The position numbers and the translations under genes were made by a program. Under the pieces are notes generated by a model, which did not search any database, was not told the origin of the DNA, and was given only the letters and a program-made list of their open reading frames with translations. This document shows, in pieces, positions 34,450 through 46,165 of a stretch of 64,000 nt of DNA. This DNA is from Haliclona indistincta (lineage: Eukaryota > Porifera > Demospongiae > Haplosclerida > Chalinidae). How positions within the stretch are numbered: position 1 is the stretch's first letter; each line of letters starts with the position of its first letter. Location of the stretch: positions 13,434,303 through 13,498,302 of the forward strand of contig OZ024787.1 in NCBI GenBank assembly GCA_964017065.1, written 5' to 3'.

Positions 34450-36062
34450 GTGAGTTGGTGAAAGCAGATATAGTGAATGTGTTAGCTTATGGATTGGTGA
34501 AAGCAGATATAGTGAATGTGTTAGCGTATGGACAGCAGATATAGTGAATGTGTTAGCTTATGGATTGGTGAAAGCAGATATAGTGAATGTGTTAGCTTAT
34601 GGATTGGTGACAGCAGATATAGTGAATGTGTTAGCTTATGGATTGGTGAAAGCAGATATAGTGAATGTGTTAGCGTATGGATTGGTGACAGCAGATATAG
34701 TGAATGTGTTAGCTTATGGATTGGTGACAGCAGATATAGTGAATGTGTTAGCTTATGGATTGGTGAAAGCAGATATAGTGAATGTGTTAGCTTATGGATT
34801 GGTGAAAACAGATATAGTGAATGTGTTAGCGTATGGACAGCAGATATAGTGAATGTGTTAGCTTATGGATTGGTGAAAGCAGATATAGTGAATGTGTTAG
34901 CTTATGGATTGGTGACAGCAGATATAGTGAATGTGTTAGCTTATGGATTGGTGAAAGCAGATATAGTGAATGTGTTAGCGTATGGATTGGTGACAGCAGA
35001 TATAGTGAATGTGTTAGCTTATGGATTGGTGACAGCAGATATAGTGAATGTGTTAGCTTATGGATTGGTGAAAGCAGATATAGTGAATGTGTTAGCTTAT
35101 GGATTGGTGAAAACAGATATAGTGAATGTGTTAGCGTATGGACAGCAGATATAGTGAATGTGTTAGCTTATGGATTGGTGAAAGCAGATATAGTGAATGT
35201 GTTAGCTTATGGATTGGTGACAGCAGATATAGTGAATGTGTTAGCTTATGGATTGGTGAAAGCAGATATAGTGAATGTGTTAGCTTATGGATTGGTGAAA
35301 ACAGATATAGTGAATGTGTTAGCGTATGGACAGCAGATATAGTGAATGTGTTAGCTTATGGATTGGTGAAAGCAGATATAGTGAATGTGTTAGCTTATGG
35401 ATTGGTGACAGCAGATATAGTGAATGTGTTAGCTTATGGATTGGTGAAAGCAGATATAGTGAATGTGTTAGCGTATGGATTGGTGACAGCAGATATAGTC
35501 AATGTGTTAGCGTATGGATTGGTGACAGCAGATATAGTGAATGTGTTAGCGTATGGATTGGTGACAGCAGATATAGTCAATGTGTTAGCTTATGGATTGG
35601 TGAAAGCAGATATAGTGAATGTGTTAGCTTATGGATTGGTGACAGCAGATATAGTGAATGTGTTAGCTTATGGATTGGTGACAGCAGATATAGTCAATGT
35701 GTTAGCTTATGGATTGGTGACAGCAGATATAGTCAATGTGTTAGCTTATGGATTGGTGACAGCAGATATAGTGAATGTGTTAGCTTATGGATTGGTGAAA
35801 GCAGATATAGTGAATGTGTTAGCTTATGGATTGGTGAAAACAGATATAGTGAATGTGTTAGCTTATGGATTGGTGACAGCAGATATAGTGAATGTGTTAG
35901 CTTATGGATTGGTGAAAGCAGATATAGTGAATGTGTTAGCGTATGGATTGGTGACAGCAGATATAGTCAATGTGTTAGCTTATGGATTGGTGACAGCAGA
36001 TATAGTCAATGTGTTAGCTTATGGATTGGTGACAGCAGATATAGTCAATGTGTCAATGTGTT
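34450..36062 (+). repeat. 39-bp minisatellite with higher-order structure
   Basis: About 40 copies of attggtgaaagcagatatag + tgaatgtgttagcttatgg, with variants gaaa/gaca, gtgaat/gtcaat and gcttat/gcgtat. The unit is divisible by three, so long ORFs appear in several frames and are artefacts. A shortened unit of about 31-32 bases recurs at 34528, 34833, 35138 and 35326, marking higher-order blocks of 305, 305 and 188 bases. Confidence 0.95.
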
Positions 36063-37420
36063 AACAATTATTATTAATAAAACCTCTATTATAACAGATA
36101 TGACCTGGATATGACCTCTTAAAGAGTTGTTTACCAAACTTAGTACAGGCATACTAGCCAGTATGTGTGTTTTGTTGCAAACTTGTTTTGTGTTCCCTGT
36201 TGACCTTATGTTGCTGGCAGGCTGACATTTTTTACAGCAGCAACCTCTATGTTTAGCTGTTAGTTATAATGTACACAGGTACTGTGGGATTGTCTATTGG
36301 GGTAAAGTCTTGACAAACAAGTGAATAATGTCTAAGTCAGAAGTAAATATAGAGTTTAAGCACCTAAATTTCTCTAACAGACAGGACTCTCCAGATGTAC
36401 CTGGAACACAAATGCTAATGATTTAATTGTGTTTCTTTGTCTGACCTTAGCAACAGCAGCAACCTTTATGCATGTGTAAGTCAATGAGATGTAATGGCTT
36501 CTTTTCTTTTGGACTATGTGTGTGTGTTAAGTATATAATATAGTGCACACACACAGTATACAGTACTAGTGTGTAAGGGTTTGTTTATGTTTTGACAGTT
36601 AAGTGTACATTGTAAGGGGCTATCACAACTGACACTTAGTCTCAAGTGGCATCACTATACAGGTAGTACTGCAGGCTAGTAGTATTATAAAAGTAATGGG
36701 GTTCAATTATTAGTTATTGTCCTCACACGAGGGCATTAACTGACATAAAATTAATGTCATTTATGTCGACTAATGCCCGAGTTGTGTAGTGCAATAACCG
36801 AATCATTATAGTTCATCGCACATAACATCGTGAATTATTCAAACTCGCAAAGACGCAATGGTCAGTTGCTATAGAAGACGCTACGTGCGTCAATAATCTA
36901 CATTAATGCCCTCGAATAGAGCAATCTGATTGGTGAAAGATGACGTACTATATGTAATAATTATTAATTTTTTAGTTTAGTTATTGTTAAAGTAACTGTC
37001 ATAGTGTCTTTTAGTTATACTTATAGTTAAAATTTGTTAACAAGAAAATTGAGCACATTTAGCTTTAGTTATCAAGAATTATTGTTATTGTTCATAGAGT
37101 GCTATTAGTACTACATGTAGTGAGCAGTTTACTTTTTAATAGAAGGAATAGAATTGCCCTACTAGCTGTGATAAGGTCTTGAACCTTTCACAAGGAGGAG
37201 GTGTGTAGTAGGTGGGACTTTCAAGTATGCTTATTAGAATGTAAACAACTGTACAAATGTACCTCTAGGGTAACGCTCTAGCACTATACATGTAGCTGTC
37301 AAACAGCATTAGTTTAAAAATACAGCCAGCTTGTGAGAAAGATTCCGAAATCGAAATGAAACCAAGACTCCGAGACCAATAATGTGTCAACAAACAATGC
37401 TTCGAAGCAATGCAGAGAAG
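36063..37420. other. Non-coding interior of the TIR element
   Basis: At about 36695-36960 there is a MITE-like palindrome (tcctcacacgagggcattaa) related in inverted orientation to 56310-56520. No gene otherwise. Confidence 0.5.
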
Positions 37421-37423
37421 GGT

Positions 37424-37482
37424 TTCTGGAAGAGGAGGTAGCGAACTGGTTCAGAACACCAACTGAGAGCCCAGACTTATGC
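37424..37482 (+). pseudogene. Fragment of the DD34E transposase, opposite strand
   Basis: Plus-strand translation FLEEEVANWFRTPTESPDL matches residues 253-271 of the adjacent minus-strand transposase (FLEEEDVNWFRTPAESPDL). It stops just before the catalytic Glu. A relic of a second, inverted copy. Confidence 0.75.
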
Positions 37483-37582
37483 ATGCAGTGTAAGTATTAT
37501 TCAAATCATTCTTTTGGATTGAACATTTTACATAAGCTACTATAGAACAAGCAATATGAGTATGAATATGAGTAACCAGCAA

Positions 37583-38596
37583 TCAGTAACCAGAGGCTTC
37601 GCCATTGACCTCTATGACTTTGGGGATAACTTTCTGGACATGGCCGATGTATTTCCTGCAAACAGCTGGTGTCATGCTCTTCCAAAATCTCTTTATTCCA
37701 TCTATAAGGGTCTCCATGTTTGTTGGCTTGTACTGATGCCTTAGATAGTATTTAAGCGATGCCCAAACATTCTCAATCGGGTTTAGGTCCGGGCTCTCTG
37801 CTGGTGTTCTAAACCAGTTCACATCTTCCTCTTCAAGAAATTCCTTGGTGAAATTACTGCAGTGCTTTGGGTCGTTGTCCTGCTGAAAACGATGACCATC
37901 GGGAAAGACCTCTTTTAAAAATGGCAATAGCCCATTCTCCAGAATAGAACAATACCGGGTGGAGTTCATAATTCCAGTAAAGATTACCACTGGTGTAGCA
38001 CCTCTGCTGGAAATGCCTGCCCAGATGTGCACTTTTGTTGGGTGTTTTGGCTTTGGCTTGAGCTTCCTTGGCTGCTTCTGCTTCCTAAAGCAGATCCTGG
38101 CATGGTTGTCCAGCTGTACACTGGACTCGTCAGTGAACACAACGTCAAGGAATTTATCCTTCTTTGCCAGTTGCTCCTTGCACCAAGTAAGACGTTTCTC
38201 TTTGTTAGCATCTCTCACGAGTTGGCTATACTTAGGGCGAGTGGCTACCCAGCCGAGATGTTTCCTCGCTCGCTTCACTGTACTCAGAGATACTATAGTC
38301 CCTGGCCATCTCTCCTCAAGCAACTGACGCATTCTCCTCGCTGTCAGTTCGTCGTCCTTCGTCATCTCCTCGTCAATGAAAGTGTACTGCTCTCGAGAGA
38401 GCTTCGTGGGGCGAGTTGCTCGTGGTAGATCAGCTACTGTACCCGTCTTGCGATGCTTAGCGAAAAGCTTGAACAGCGCTCTGCTGCTAACAAGCACACC
38501 ATCTTCCTTTAGCCTTTCCTGAATTCTCTTCACAGTAAATCCTTTGCTTCTTAGCAGCACTGCTCGCGTCCTAGTCGTCTTCGCTAACCTAGTCAT
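37583..38596 (-). CDS. Tc1/mariner DD34E transposase, intact
   Basis: One 337-residue open frame without breaks. N-terminal bipartite DNA-binding region: a first helix-turn-helix about 8-50 (GFTVKRIQERL), then LPRATRPTKLSREQ as linker and a second about 70-115. Catalytic residues D156 (VVFTDESSVQ), D240 (RFQQDNDPKHCS) and E275 (SPDLNPIENVWASLK), with 34 residues between the second Asp and the Glu. The length is usual for the family. The ATG is about 190 bases inside the right TIR. It would cut and paste the surrounding element at TA sites. Its integrity suggests recent activity. Confidence 0.95.
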   Translation of the reverse strand: MTRLAKTTRTRAVLLRSKGFTVKRIQERLKEDGVLVSSRALFKLFAKHRKTGTVADLPRATRPTKLSREQYTFIDEEMTKDDELTARRMRQLLEERWPGTIVSLSTVKRARKHLGWVATRPKYSQLVRDANKEKRLTWCKEQLAKKDKFLDVVFTDESSVQLDNHARICFRKQKQPRKLKPKPKHPTKVHIWAGISSRGATPVVIFTGIMNSTRYCSILENGLLPFLKEVFPDGHRFQQDNDPKHCSNFTKEFLEEEDVNWFRTPAESPDLNPIENVWASLKYYLRHQYKPTNMETLIDGIKRFWKSMTPAVCRKYIGHVQKVIPKVIEVNGEASGY

Positions 38597-38786
38597 TTTG
38601 TATTCGTCGTCTTACACGCGCGCATTAGTCTTTTATACACGCGCGTCAGCGCGGGTCAATTCTTTTCCCTCGCACGATGTTATAGACACGCCCGCGCGGC
38701 TAATAGTACTAGCACGTAAATACTCGCGAGCCACTCGCAGGTGAACCGCGCGTGTGTCTGTATGAACTTGCGCGTGAGCGGTACTG

Positions 38787-39430
38787 TACTTGGTATGGCG
38801 GCGCGACTAGCGCTGCAGTCAGATTGAAACTCGGCCCGCGTGACCATCAATTACCTACCTCAGTTCCTGAACAAGGCTCAAGCGGCTGTGCAGGACGACT
38901 TCATGGAGGCGCTGTCAGCTTCTCCCAGCTCCCTCGAGAAAAAAAAAATTCGCCAGAGAGAACTCAGTTGATCCCTACAAAGTATATGCATGGTCATGGT
39001 CCGCATCATGCCAATGATGTACCGCCGTTTTGTATGACAGCAGTGAGTTATTCTTTGCCCTCTCCCCACTGTTCTGTTATGCTTGCATTAAGAAAAGCCA
39101 TATAGTAATTGCTTGACCTGTAAAGCGCACGATATATACCATCTCTGTCCAGTCTGTATTCAGTTCTGCTTGATAGCAACATGTAGTCAACATGTAGTTG
39201 CTACATGTAGTAGCAACATGTAGCAACAATGTGGGCAGTATAGTTCCACTTCTTGTAACCCTGAAAGCTTGTGATGACTGATCTGACCTGGGCACTTCTG
39301 ATTCTCCACTTCTTTTCTCTCTATCTCTCTTTTTCTTTCTGTCTCTCTCTCTCTCGCTTTTCCTTTTCTGTGCCTGGTTGGTGCGTCTCATTTGCTGTCA
39401 CCATCCTGTGACCTTTATGCACCCCACGGT
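38787..39430. other. Right flank of the TIR element, no gene supported
   Basis: Several short overlapping ORFs but no domain or splice pattern. A polypyrimidine tract lies at about 39312-39365 and a tandem acatgtagtagca-like repeat at about 39175-39225. Confidence 0.4.
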
Positions 39431-39439
39431 GGCTCTTAC

Positions 39440-40210
39440 CACTCCAGGTACTAAGTTGTCTCCTAAGCCCGCTCCAGCGGCACTGTGGTTCTGACCACTC
39501 CTACTAAGTTGACTCCTAAGCCCGCTCCGGCGGCACTGTGGTTATTACCACTCCTATTGAGACACCTCTATGCCCGCTCTGGCGGCACTGTGGTTCTTAC
39601 CACTCCTATTGAGACACCTCTACGCCCGCTCTGGCGGTACTGTGGTTCTTACCACTCCTACTAAGTTGACTCCTAAGCCCGCTCCGGCGGCACTGTGGTT
39701 CTTACCACTCCTACCGAGGCACCTCTATGCCCGCTCTGGCGGTACTGTGTTTCTTACCACTCCTATTGAGACACCTCTACACCCGCTCTGGTGGTACTGT
39801 GGTTCTTACCACTCCTACTAAGTTGACTCCTAAGCCCGCTCTGGCGGCACTGTGGTTCTTACCACTCCTATCGAGACACCTCTACGCCCGCTCTGGCGGT
39901 ACTGTGGTTCTTACCACTCCTACTAAGTTGACTCCTATAAGCCCGCTCCGGCAGCACTGTGGTTCTGACCACTCCTACTAAGTTGACTCCTAAGCCCGCT
40001 CCGGCGGCACTGTGGATCTTACCACTCCTATTGAGACACCTCTACGCCCGCTCTGGCGGTACTGCATGTGCATGGTTCTTACCATTCCTACGAAGTTTAC
40101 TCCTAAGCCCGCTCCGATGGCACGTTGGTTCTTACCACTCCTACTAAGTTGACTCCTATTCTCGCTGTGGCAGCACTGTGGTTCTTCCCACTCCTGCTGA
40201 GATGACTCCC
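39440..40210 (+). repeat. About 52-bp minisatellite, two alternating unit types
   Basis: Units start cccgctc(t/c)ggcgg(t/c)actgtgg and continue ttcttaccactcctac, then end either aagttgactcctaag or gagacacctctacg. About 14 copies. Some frames are open through several units (TPKPAPAALWFLPLL) but break at unit variants, so a coding role is doubtful. Confidence 0.9.
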
Positions 40211-43200
40211 ATGTCTGCCCGGCAGCACCTCAACCGCTTTGTTCCACTTTGTGGCCTTGTCAGGCTTCTCCTCGAATCTCCCTTTACAACATCACTGCAC
40301 TTGTGTGTTGTTTCTTGACAAGACTGTCCCCTTAGTCTCTTCCTCGCTACACCTCTTGTAGGTATAGTAACAGCTCTCATCTAGCTACTGTGTGTCCATC
40401 ATTGCCTCTCATGCTTCCTCTGTCAACATAACTTCATGCATACTCTATCAGTGTTGGGTCATTCTTATCACACAGTCGGTCCTATATTATATCCTTGTGG
40501 TTTCAGCATCCTCAGCACTCACTATACCTCCCATCCAAACTCTAGACACTTCCTAACCAAAGAAATGTGGTAAAGGAAGGACCCTCAGAGCTACATTCAG
40601 AATATGCTCATGACATTGTCTATAGGCACTGTCACTGTGCAACACTCCTGCATGTGCAAAGCTTGGCAGTATCGAACTTATACCTCTGAACAGTGTGTGC
40701 CTGTTTAGCCATCACTCACATCCATGCACACCTTTTTGCTCTATTTCTCATTGGCTCGCATCTCTCAAGGTGACATCTCCTTGTACTCCGGCCAATCTCT
40801 CCTACCACATCAGCAATAACACAGGAGGCCTCTATTTCCAGCCAAATCTGTTGCATATCACATGCACCTGTTTCATTTAGTCAAAATAATTAATAGTGTG
40901 ACCATACTGAGTTATTCACCTTTTCAAGCTGCTTCAGCAGCTCAGCTAGTGCTGTGTAAAGTGCATTGGTCTTCTGGCCAACTCATTGTGCATTGGTCTT
41001 CTGGCCAATCATTGTTGGCACCAATTAAGCGGTGTCCTGAGATGATCAACCCATACGATCCCTCCTTGTTATACCAGTATTAATGTATATAGCGCTAGGG
41101 GAAGATTGACCTCAGACCACTCCCACTAGTGGAACCTCTAAGCACACTGACCTCCAGGGGTCACTGTTGAAGTACCTGAAGCAGCGACGTAGCTTCTCTT
41201 GCCATGTCTACACCACTGTGGGCGTAAATTTTGAGTCCCTGATGAATAAGTTTACTACCACACAACGGCCCCGTTGCTCTATGGACCCATTGTTCTATGG
41301 ACTCTTTGCCAGTTGTGGGAAAGCCCCTATCTCTATACATGCTTTTGCTGCCATAGCTGACGGCTATAGCCACTTTAACAAATTACGTGGCTCTATAGTC
41401 CACCTTAACCTCTCCGTCTCTCTTGGCGACCAGTTTTTCCCTTAAGCAGTCACTAGTTTCTCGGCCGTTGAGAACACCGGTGATGTCCTCCTCACCTGCA
41501 GGTCTCTTTCTCTATATGGTGGGTCTTCTGACTCTCACGACCTAGGCCTGCTCCATAAAACTCATAATAATGAACCATATGAGCAGAAAATGTACATGCA
41601 TTCCTCCTTGTGACCGGTCCTTATAGTCACCCACTGTCCGCCCCCTATATTCATTCTTACCAAGCTACCCCATAGCTCTGTGTGGGGTAGAGAGATTCTC
41701 CTCTGACAGTATCCTCTATGCGCAACTCCTATTCACGCCCATCATAGAGTCCATCCAAAACTACTCGCTTCAGCGCCCCTGTCTCCCTCACACACTCCAG
41801 GGCAAGTGCTTACATAGCAGCCAAGACTCTAGTTCCGTCGGTACTATACTGTACCCATGAGTCTTTACATTCCAGACCATGCACCTGTTTGTGTCACAAT
41901 GCAAATCGTCTCCTATTATGAACGTACATCCGGTGTCAAACATGCCCACTGTGAGCTAAAATATCGCCTTGTACTTACCGTAAGTATCATAATCGCCTTG
42001 CCTGCATTGGTACTCCAACATAGTGCCACGTCTAAGCAAGCAAACTCCTCCAAACAGATGTGCATGGCTCTCGTTCTAAGCACATTGCTGGAGGAACTTG
42101 TCTTCTCCATCCTCATGCTCAATGCATGGACACGCATGTGCACGTCACCCCGCATCATTCTGGATTGAAACCAGGACCAGTTGTAGACTGGATTTAATCT
42201 AGAGTAGCAATCACATGCGAATGGACTTAGACTGGACGCAGTCCAGTTTAACGAATATTCAGCATCTGGAGGGAACATGCCTGAAAATTCTCAACCTCCT
42301 ACATTTTTCACTGTTTATAGAAAGTCCATTCCAATGATCTATCAGAAGCAACACCTTTTATCTATATAGGCATTCTTATTGACCATATTATGCTACAGAC
42401 TTCAGTCTCATATCCAGAGGCCTGTCCCAGTCCCCTCCCCCCCATGCGTGTTCTCACACGTTCTGTTACGTCAGGCTAGTCTTGCCAACATAAAGTTTTG
42501 CTGACTAATACACTCACAGTTTTCATTTCCGGTTTAACTCTATATGGGAATCCATTCCTCCTCAGCGTTACGCTTTTCAAGAGCTCTTGTAGTCGACAAA
42601 AACAGAATCCTCTGTCAAGACAAAAATATTTTCACTGTTAGGTCAGTTCCTTTTGACTGCGAGCAGATGATGCTTGTTGCGCTCATGCTCTCGCGCAAAT
42701 CCATGCTTGTTGTACCATGTCGAGCATGCATGCAGTCAGTCATTCTGGAACGCTATTCTTGATACAATCCAATTCAATCACATTCGTGTCCACTCCATAC
42801 TCAATAATTATTGTTATCAGGTCTACAAGCTGCACTTCAGAAACACACATGTGTGCAGTTCTCCTAGACAGTTCCCCTTGTGTACACCCCTCTCTAAAAT
42901 AACGAAGCCACATACACTTGTGAACAGGACCATGCAATTGTAGCCAAGAGCCATCAGAACATCAATTGGTGCCGACCAGAACATTTCTCTTTCATAGGAG
43001 AGCCAAAACTACCAATACCCTAGTATGCGTATGGTATAAACGCATGCAGTTTTGAATTCTTGAAATGCAGGCTAAGTCTTAGCCCAAAAAACTTTTATAT
43101 CGAACACCAAGCAGGGTGGGGAACACCTATACTGTTAAAACGATCATGTATTGTCATGTCGACGTCTCAACGTCATCGACATCAGCTATAGTGCAAAGCT

Positions 43201-43690
43201 ATCCTCCCTACATTTTCCCCGGATTATCCCAACATGCACCATCTGGCTTCTTCTGGTTGGGTCATCATTGGTAGCTCTTGCTTTGTCCACAACAATTAGC
43301 GTTGGGATCGTGCATCCCCTCGTCGCCTTATAAAGAAGGAGAGAAAGAAGGAAACAAGAAAGACAAGACAACCTTTTGGGCGACATATGGGCACACCCCT
43401 TTGTTCCGCCCCTAGCCATGCCTTCAACTATACGTCATCCTGCTAGTGACCTCATCTCATGAGTCACGACGGCTCACGTGCTTCATATCTCATAACACGC
43501 CGTCACATCACAAATGACGTCTTCATTGGGCGTGTCTTTGGGCGGGACTTGGGGTGGGGCTGCACACCCAACGCACAATTGTCAGGTCTTTGTGGCCTGC
43601 CATAGTGCATATATTTGGCTTGAGGGAGCAGCTAGTTACACTGCTCCATCAAGCCTATAGCTGATTCAAGCAGTATATAGTAAGGTAAGT
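40211..43690. other. Pyrimidine-rich degenerate region
   Basis: Plus strand is C/T-rich. Moderate ORFs (41167-41445, 41857-42168) look like pieces of an old coding sequence but show no domain I can name. It could be a decayed retroelement adjoining the minisatellite. A short duplicated phrase cattggtcttctggccaa sits at 40963 and 40992. Confidence 0.4.
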
Positions 43691-43695
43691 GGTTA

Positions 43696-43772
43696 AACCT
43701 GGTCACGTGACCAGGGCACACCTCTTGGTTAACCCCTTGAGGAGTGTATTTCTCATATACCACCATGGTGGT
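43696..43772. repeat. Fragment of the 28-kb recurring unit
   Basis: acctggtcacgtgaccaggg through ataccaccatggtgg is identical to 28565-28637. Confidence 0.85.
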
Positions 43773-43905
43773 ACAGTGCTTCCCGCTTAGAGAGTCCAAT
43801 TGGGATGTTTCTACATAATATGCTGTAAACATTTTATCAAAGGTAATACAATCTTCAAATCAGGTCTGAAGTATGGTATATCATTGTAGATTATATGCAT
43901 CAAAT

Positions 43906-44628
43906 ATAGCCTCGCCTCCAGGCCACTCCCCCAAAGCTGAGAGATGGCCTGGTACAGACTGTCTGCGCATGCTCCAAAATTACACCAAAACTGGTGTAAT
44001 TAGTAAAACACCGTGTACGTTCCGTGAATTTGTTCGCGCACGTTTAGATATACGTCCGTTCCAATTTACATCAACAATGACTATCGCTACTGTTACTGCT
44101 ACCGATACCTTCAATGACGCTGTAAAATAGGCTCTTGAGAGAGTTGGCAAAGCTGGAATGGTGCTGCTCGTACGCGATATTACAGCAACGCAGGCTGTGC
44201 TGTCTGGCACCACATAGCTGTAATATCGCGTACGAGCAGCGCTCGGCGAAAACATCGCATGGATTCCTGCACAGATGGCAGATGAGCATGCTCGAGCAGT
44301 TTTAGCTTCGTACCTTTCTCACAACTAAAGAAAGAGTGTTTACAATCGATCGTGCTTAGTCTTCACAGGGCGAGCTCGTAGCTCCGCGATGGCTAACACT
44401 GCATTGCTGAAATTTGCTATATTCGATGCCTATCAATAGGCAAGCAAACTGCACGCAGCGACTCTGCCTGCACGAATGCCCATTGCTAGGAAAATACAGC
44501 TACTTGCAAAAGTCATGAATATAATTAATTCTCCAGCTTAATTATCATTGAAGATATTCCGCGCATGCGTAGACAGTCTGTACCAGGCTATATTATTATG
44601 ATATCTAGCCTGGAGGCGAGGCTACATC
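43906..44628. mobile_element. Fold-back element with inner palindrome
   Basis: Ends tagcctcgcctccaggc and gcctggaggcgaggcta. Further mirror tggtacagactgtctgcgca / tgcgtagacagtctgtacca. At 44160-44245 there is an inner hairpin, gctgctcgtacgcgatatta and complement. Confidence 0.75.
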
Positions 44629-45226
44629 AAATATGACAGCTCACAACCAACTATTGCAAAAGTTATCAACTATTAATTATAGGTCACTGGCTAAGCTCAG
44701 TAGCTGAAGTTTTTAGGCTTGGAAATGGCTATTTGGCTGAGTTAAGAAAATTCACTTTACACACTGCTCACAGAATGGCTCATCTTTCACTACAGCAAGT
44801 TTGCAAGCTCAACTTCCTTGCACAACGTTTTACGGTACAGAAATGCACCAAAAACGTGTGTTTTGGGAGTCACTGAAGTTTTTAGGCTTGCATTTGCGCA
44901 TTTTTGCGAGTTAAGAACACAGATTTGTGCAATGGATAGCCAGATACCTGAACTTTTTACCTGCGTTGGAATTATAAGCGTAGCTTAAACCATGAGTACA
45001 CACGGTCGTCGAGAAAGTGCAGTTCTGCTGTTCTTCGTCGCGTTAATGAGATTCATCTAGAGAAAGTAGTTTATCGATGACTCGTTTCCGCTCGCGCAGG
45101 GCCGCTTTTGTTGACCGGTGACAAGATGGCTGCTGATTGACAGCCCTAGTTTTGCTTCGTTCTCGATCAGTTGCAATTGTTTAACAAAATTATCGACTTT
45201 TTATCCGGTAAAACTGCAACTGACCG
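44629..45226. other. Non-coding up to second gap
   Basis: A phrase gaagtttttaggcttg occurs twice (44705, 44876) in an imperfect direct repeat of about 170 bases. No gene. Confidence 0.4.
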
Positions 45227-45426
45227 NNNNNNNNNNNNNNNNNNNNNNNNNNNNNNNNNNNNNNNNNNNNNNNNNNNNNNNNNNNNNNNNNNNNNNNNNN
45301 NNNNNNNNNNNNNNNNNNNNNNNNNNNNNNNNNNNNNNNNNNNNNNNNNNNNNNNNNNNNNNNNNNNNNNNNNNNNNNNNNNNNNNNNNNNNNNNNNNNN
45401 NNNNNNNNNNNNNNNNNNNNNNNNNN
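45227..45426. other. Assembly gap (200 N)
   Basis: Exactly 200 unknown bases. Confidence 1.
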
Positions 45427-46165
45427 ATTGATCTATGTGTGTCTTGATCATGTTCTAGCTTTCCACATGATATGTTATAATATCTCCTGTTACATTGTAT
45501 CTCTCTTTATATTGTATCTTTCTTGATACTGTAGTCATAGAATGCTGTTAGTACCACACCCACCAAAATAATGTTTCTATGGTACCCATCAGTTGTTGTA
45601 TATTGCAGTCTGCATCATACGGCTGTTTTAACAGTAATAAGAGACAGCTATAATTATAGCTATACACATGTATTATTCTTGTTTTCTTCTTCCTTTGCAG
45701 TTGATCAGGAGATAGCTACTTCCCGCCACCATTATCTATGCTGGCACTATATATATAAACTGATTAACATCTTATTTATAGTCATGTATGCACAATAGTA
45801 TCATGTAGAAAAATCAATATACAATAATTATTTAATTATGCTATGTACTAGCCAACAGCTAATTAATTCACACGTGTACAGCTGCAGCTCCATTGTACTT
45901 CAAGAGAAATAGTCTGATGGTCTTGCGTATTCTTCAGTCTACACTCAGTGTCAATGTTGAGCGATCCGCTAATCAAGTACTCATTGAACATATCATCCTG
46001 CTTCCTTGCCTGCCTGCCTGCTTGCTTGCTTGCATTGGTGTCGATGGCACTGAAAAGGCCTCCAGGTGTCTATGGTAGCTATGCCGAGCTAATTGCTGAG
46101 ATACCTACATACTACACATATACTACACTACACTTATACATACTACAATAGATGTTAATATTTAG

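Larger units (their letters stand above)
31997..38786. mobile_element. 6.8-kb two-gene Tc1/mariner-type element carrying a BEN-domain gene
   Basis: The left end CAGTACCGCTCACGCGCAAG is mirrored by the right end CTTGCGCGTGAGCGGTACTG, both flanked by TA (31995 and 38787). The TIR continues about 40 bases (TTCATACA.ACACGCGCG). Inside are a spliced BEN-domain gene on the plus strand, a hAT-like MITE in its intron, a 39-bp minisatellite, a transposase fragment and an intact DD34E transposase on the minus strand. The two genes converge. Such length and cargo are unusual for this superfamily, where elements usually carry one gene in 1-3 kb. A chance pair of related MITE ends cannot be fully excluded, but the match in sequence and TA flanks is strong. 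Confidence 0.75.

Noticed and set aside
34450..36062. CRISPR-like array
   Set aside because: Units are contiguous with no unique spacers, and the context is an animal genome.
34528..36114. Overlapping ORFs of up to 308 codons with SRYSECVSLWIG or ADIVNVLAYGLV repeats
   Set aside because: The 39-bp unit is a multiple of three and has no stop in several frames; multiple frames are equally open, so there is no coding evidence.
37959..38428. Plus-strand ORFs of 122 and 133 codons
   Set aside because: Antisense shadows of the intact DD34E transposase.
41167..42168. Two ORFs of about 90-100 codons in the pyrimidine-rich region
   Set aside because: They could be parts of an old coding sequence, but no motif, splice site or family could be named.
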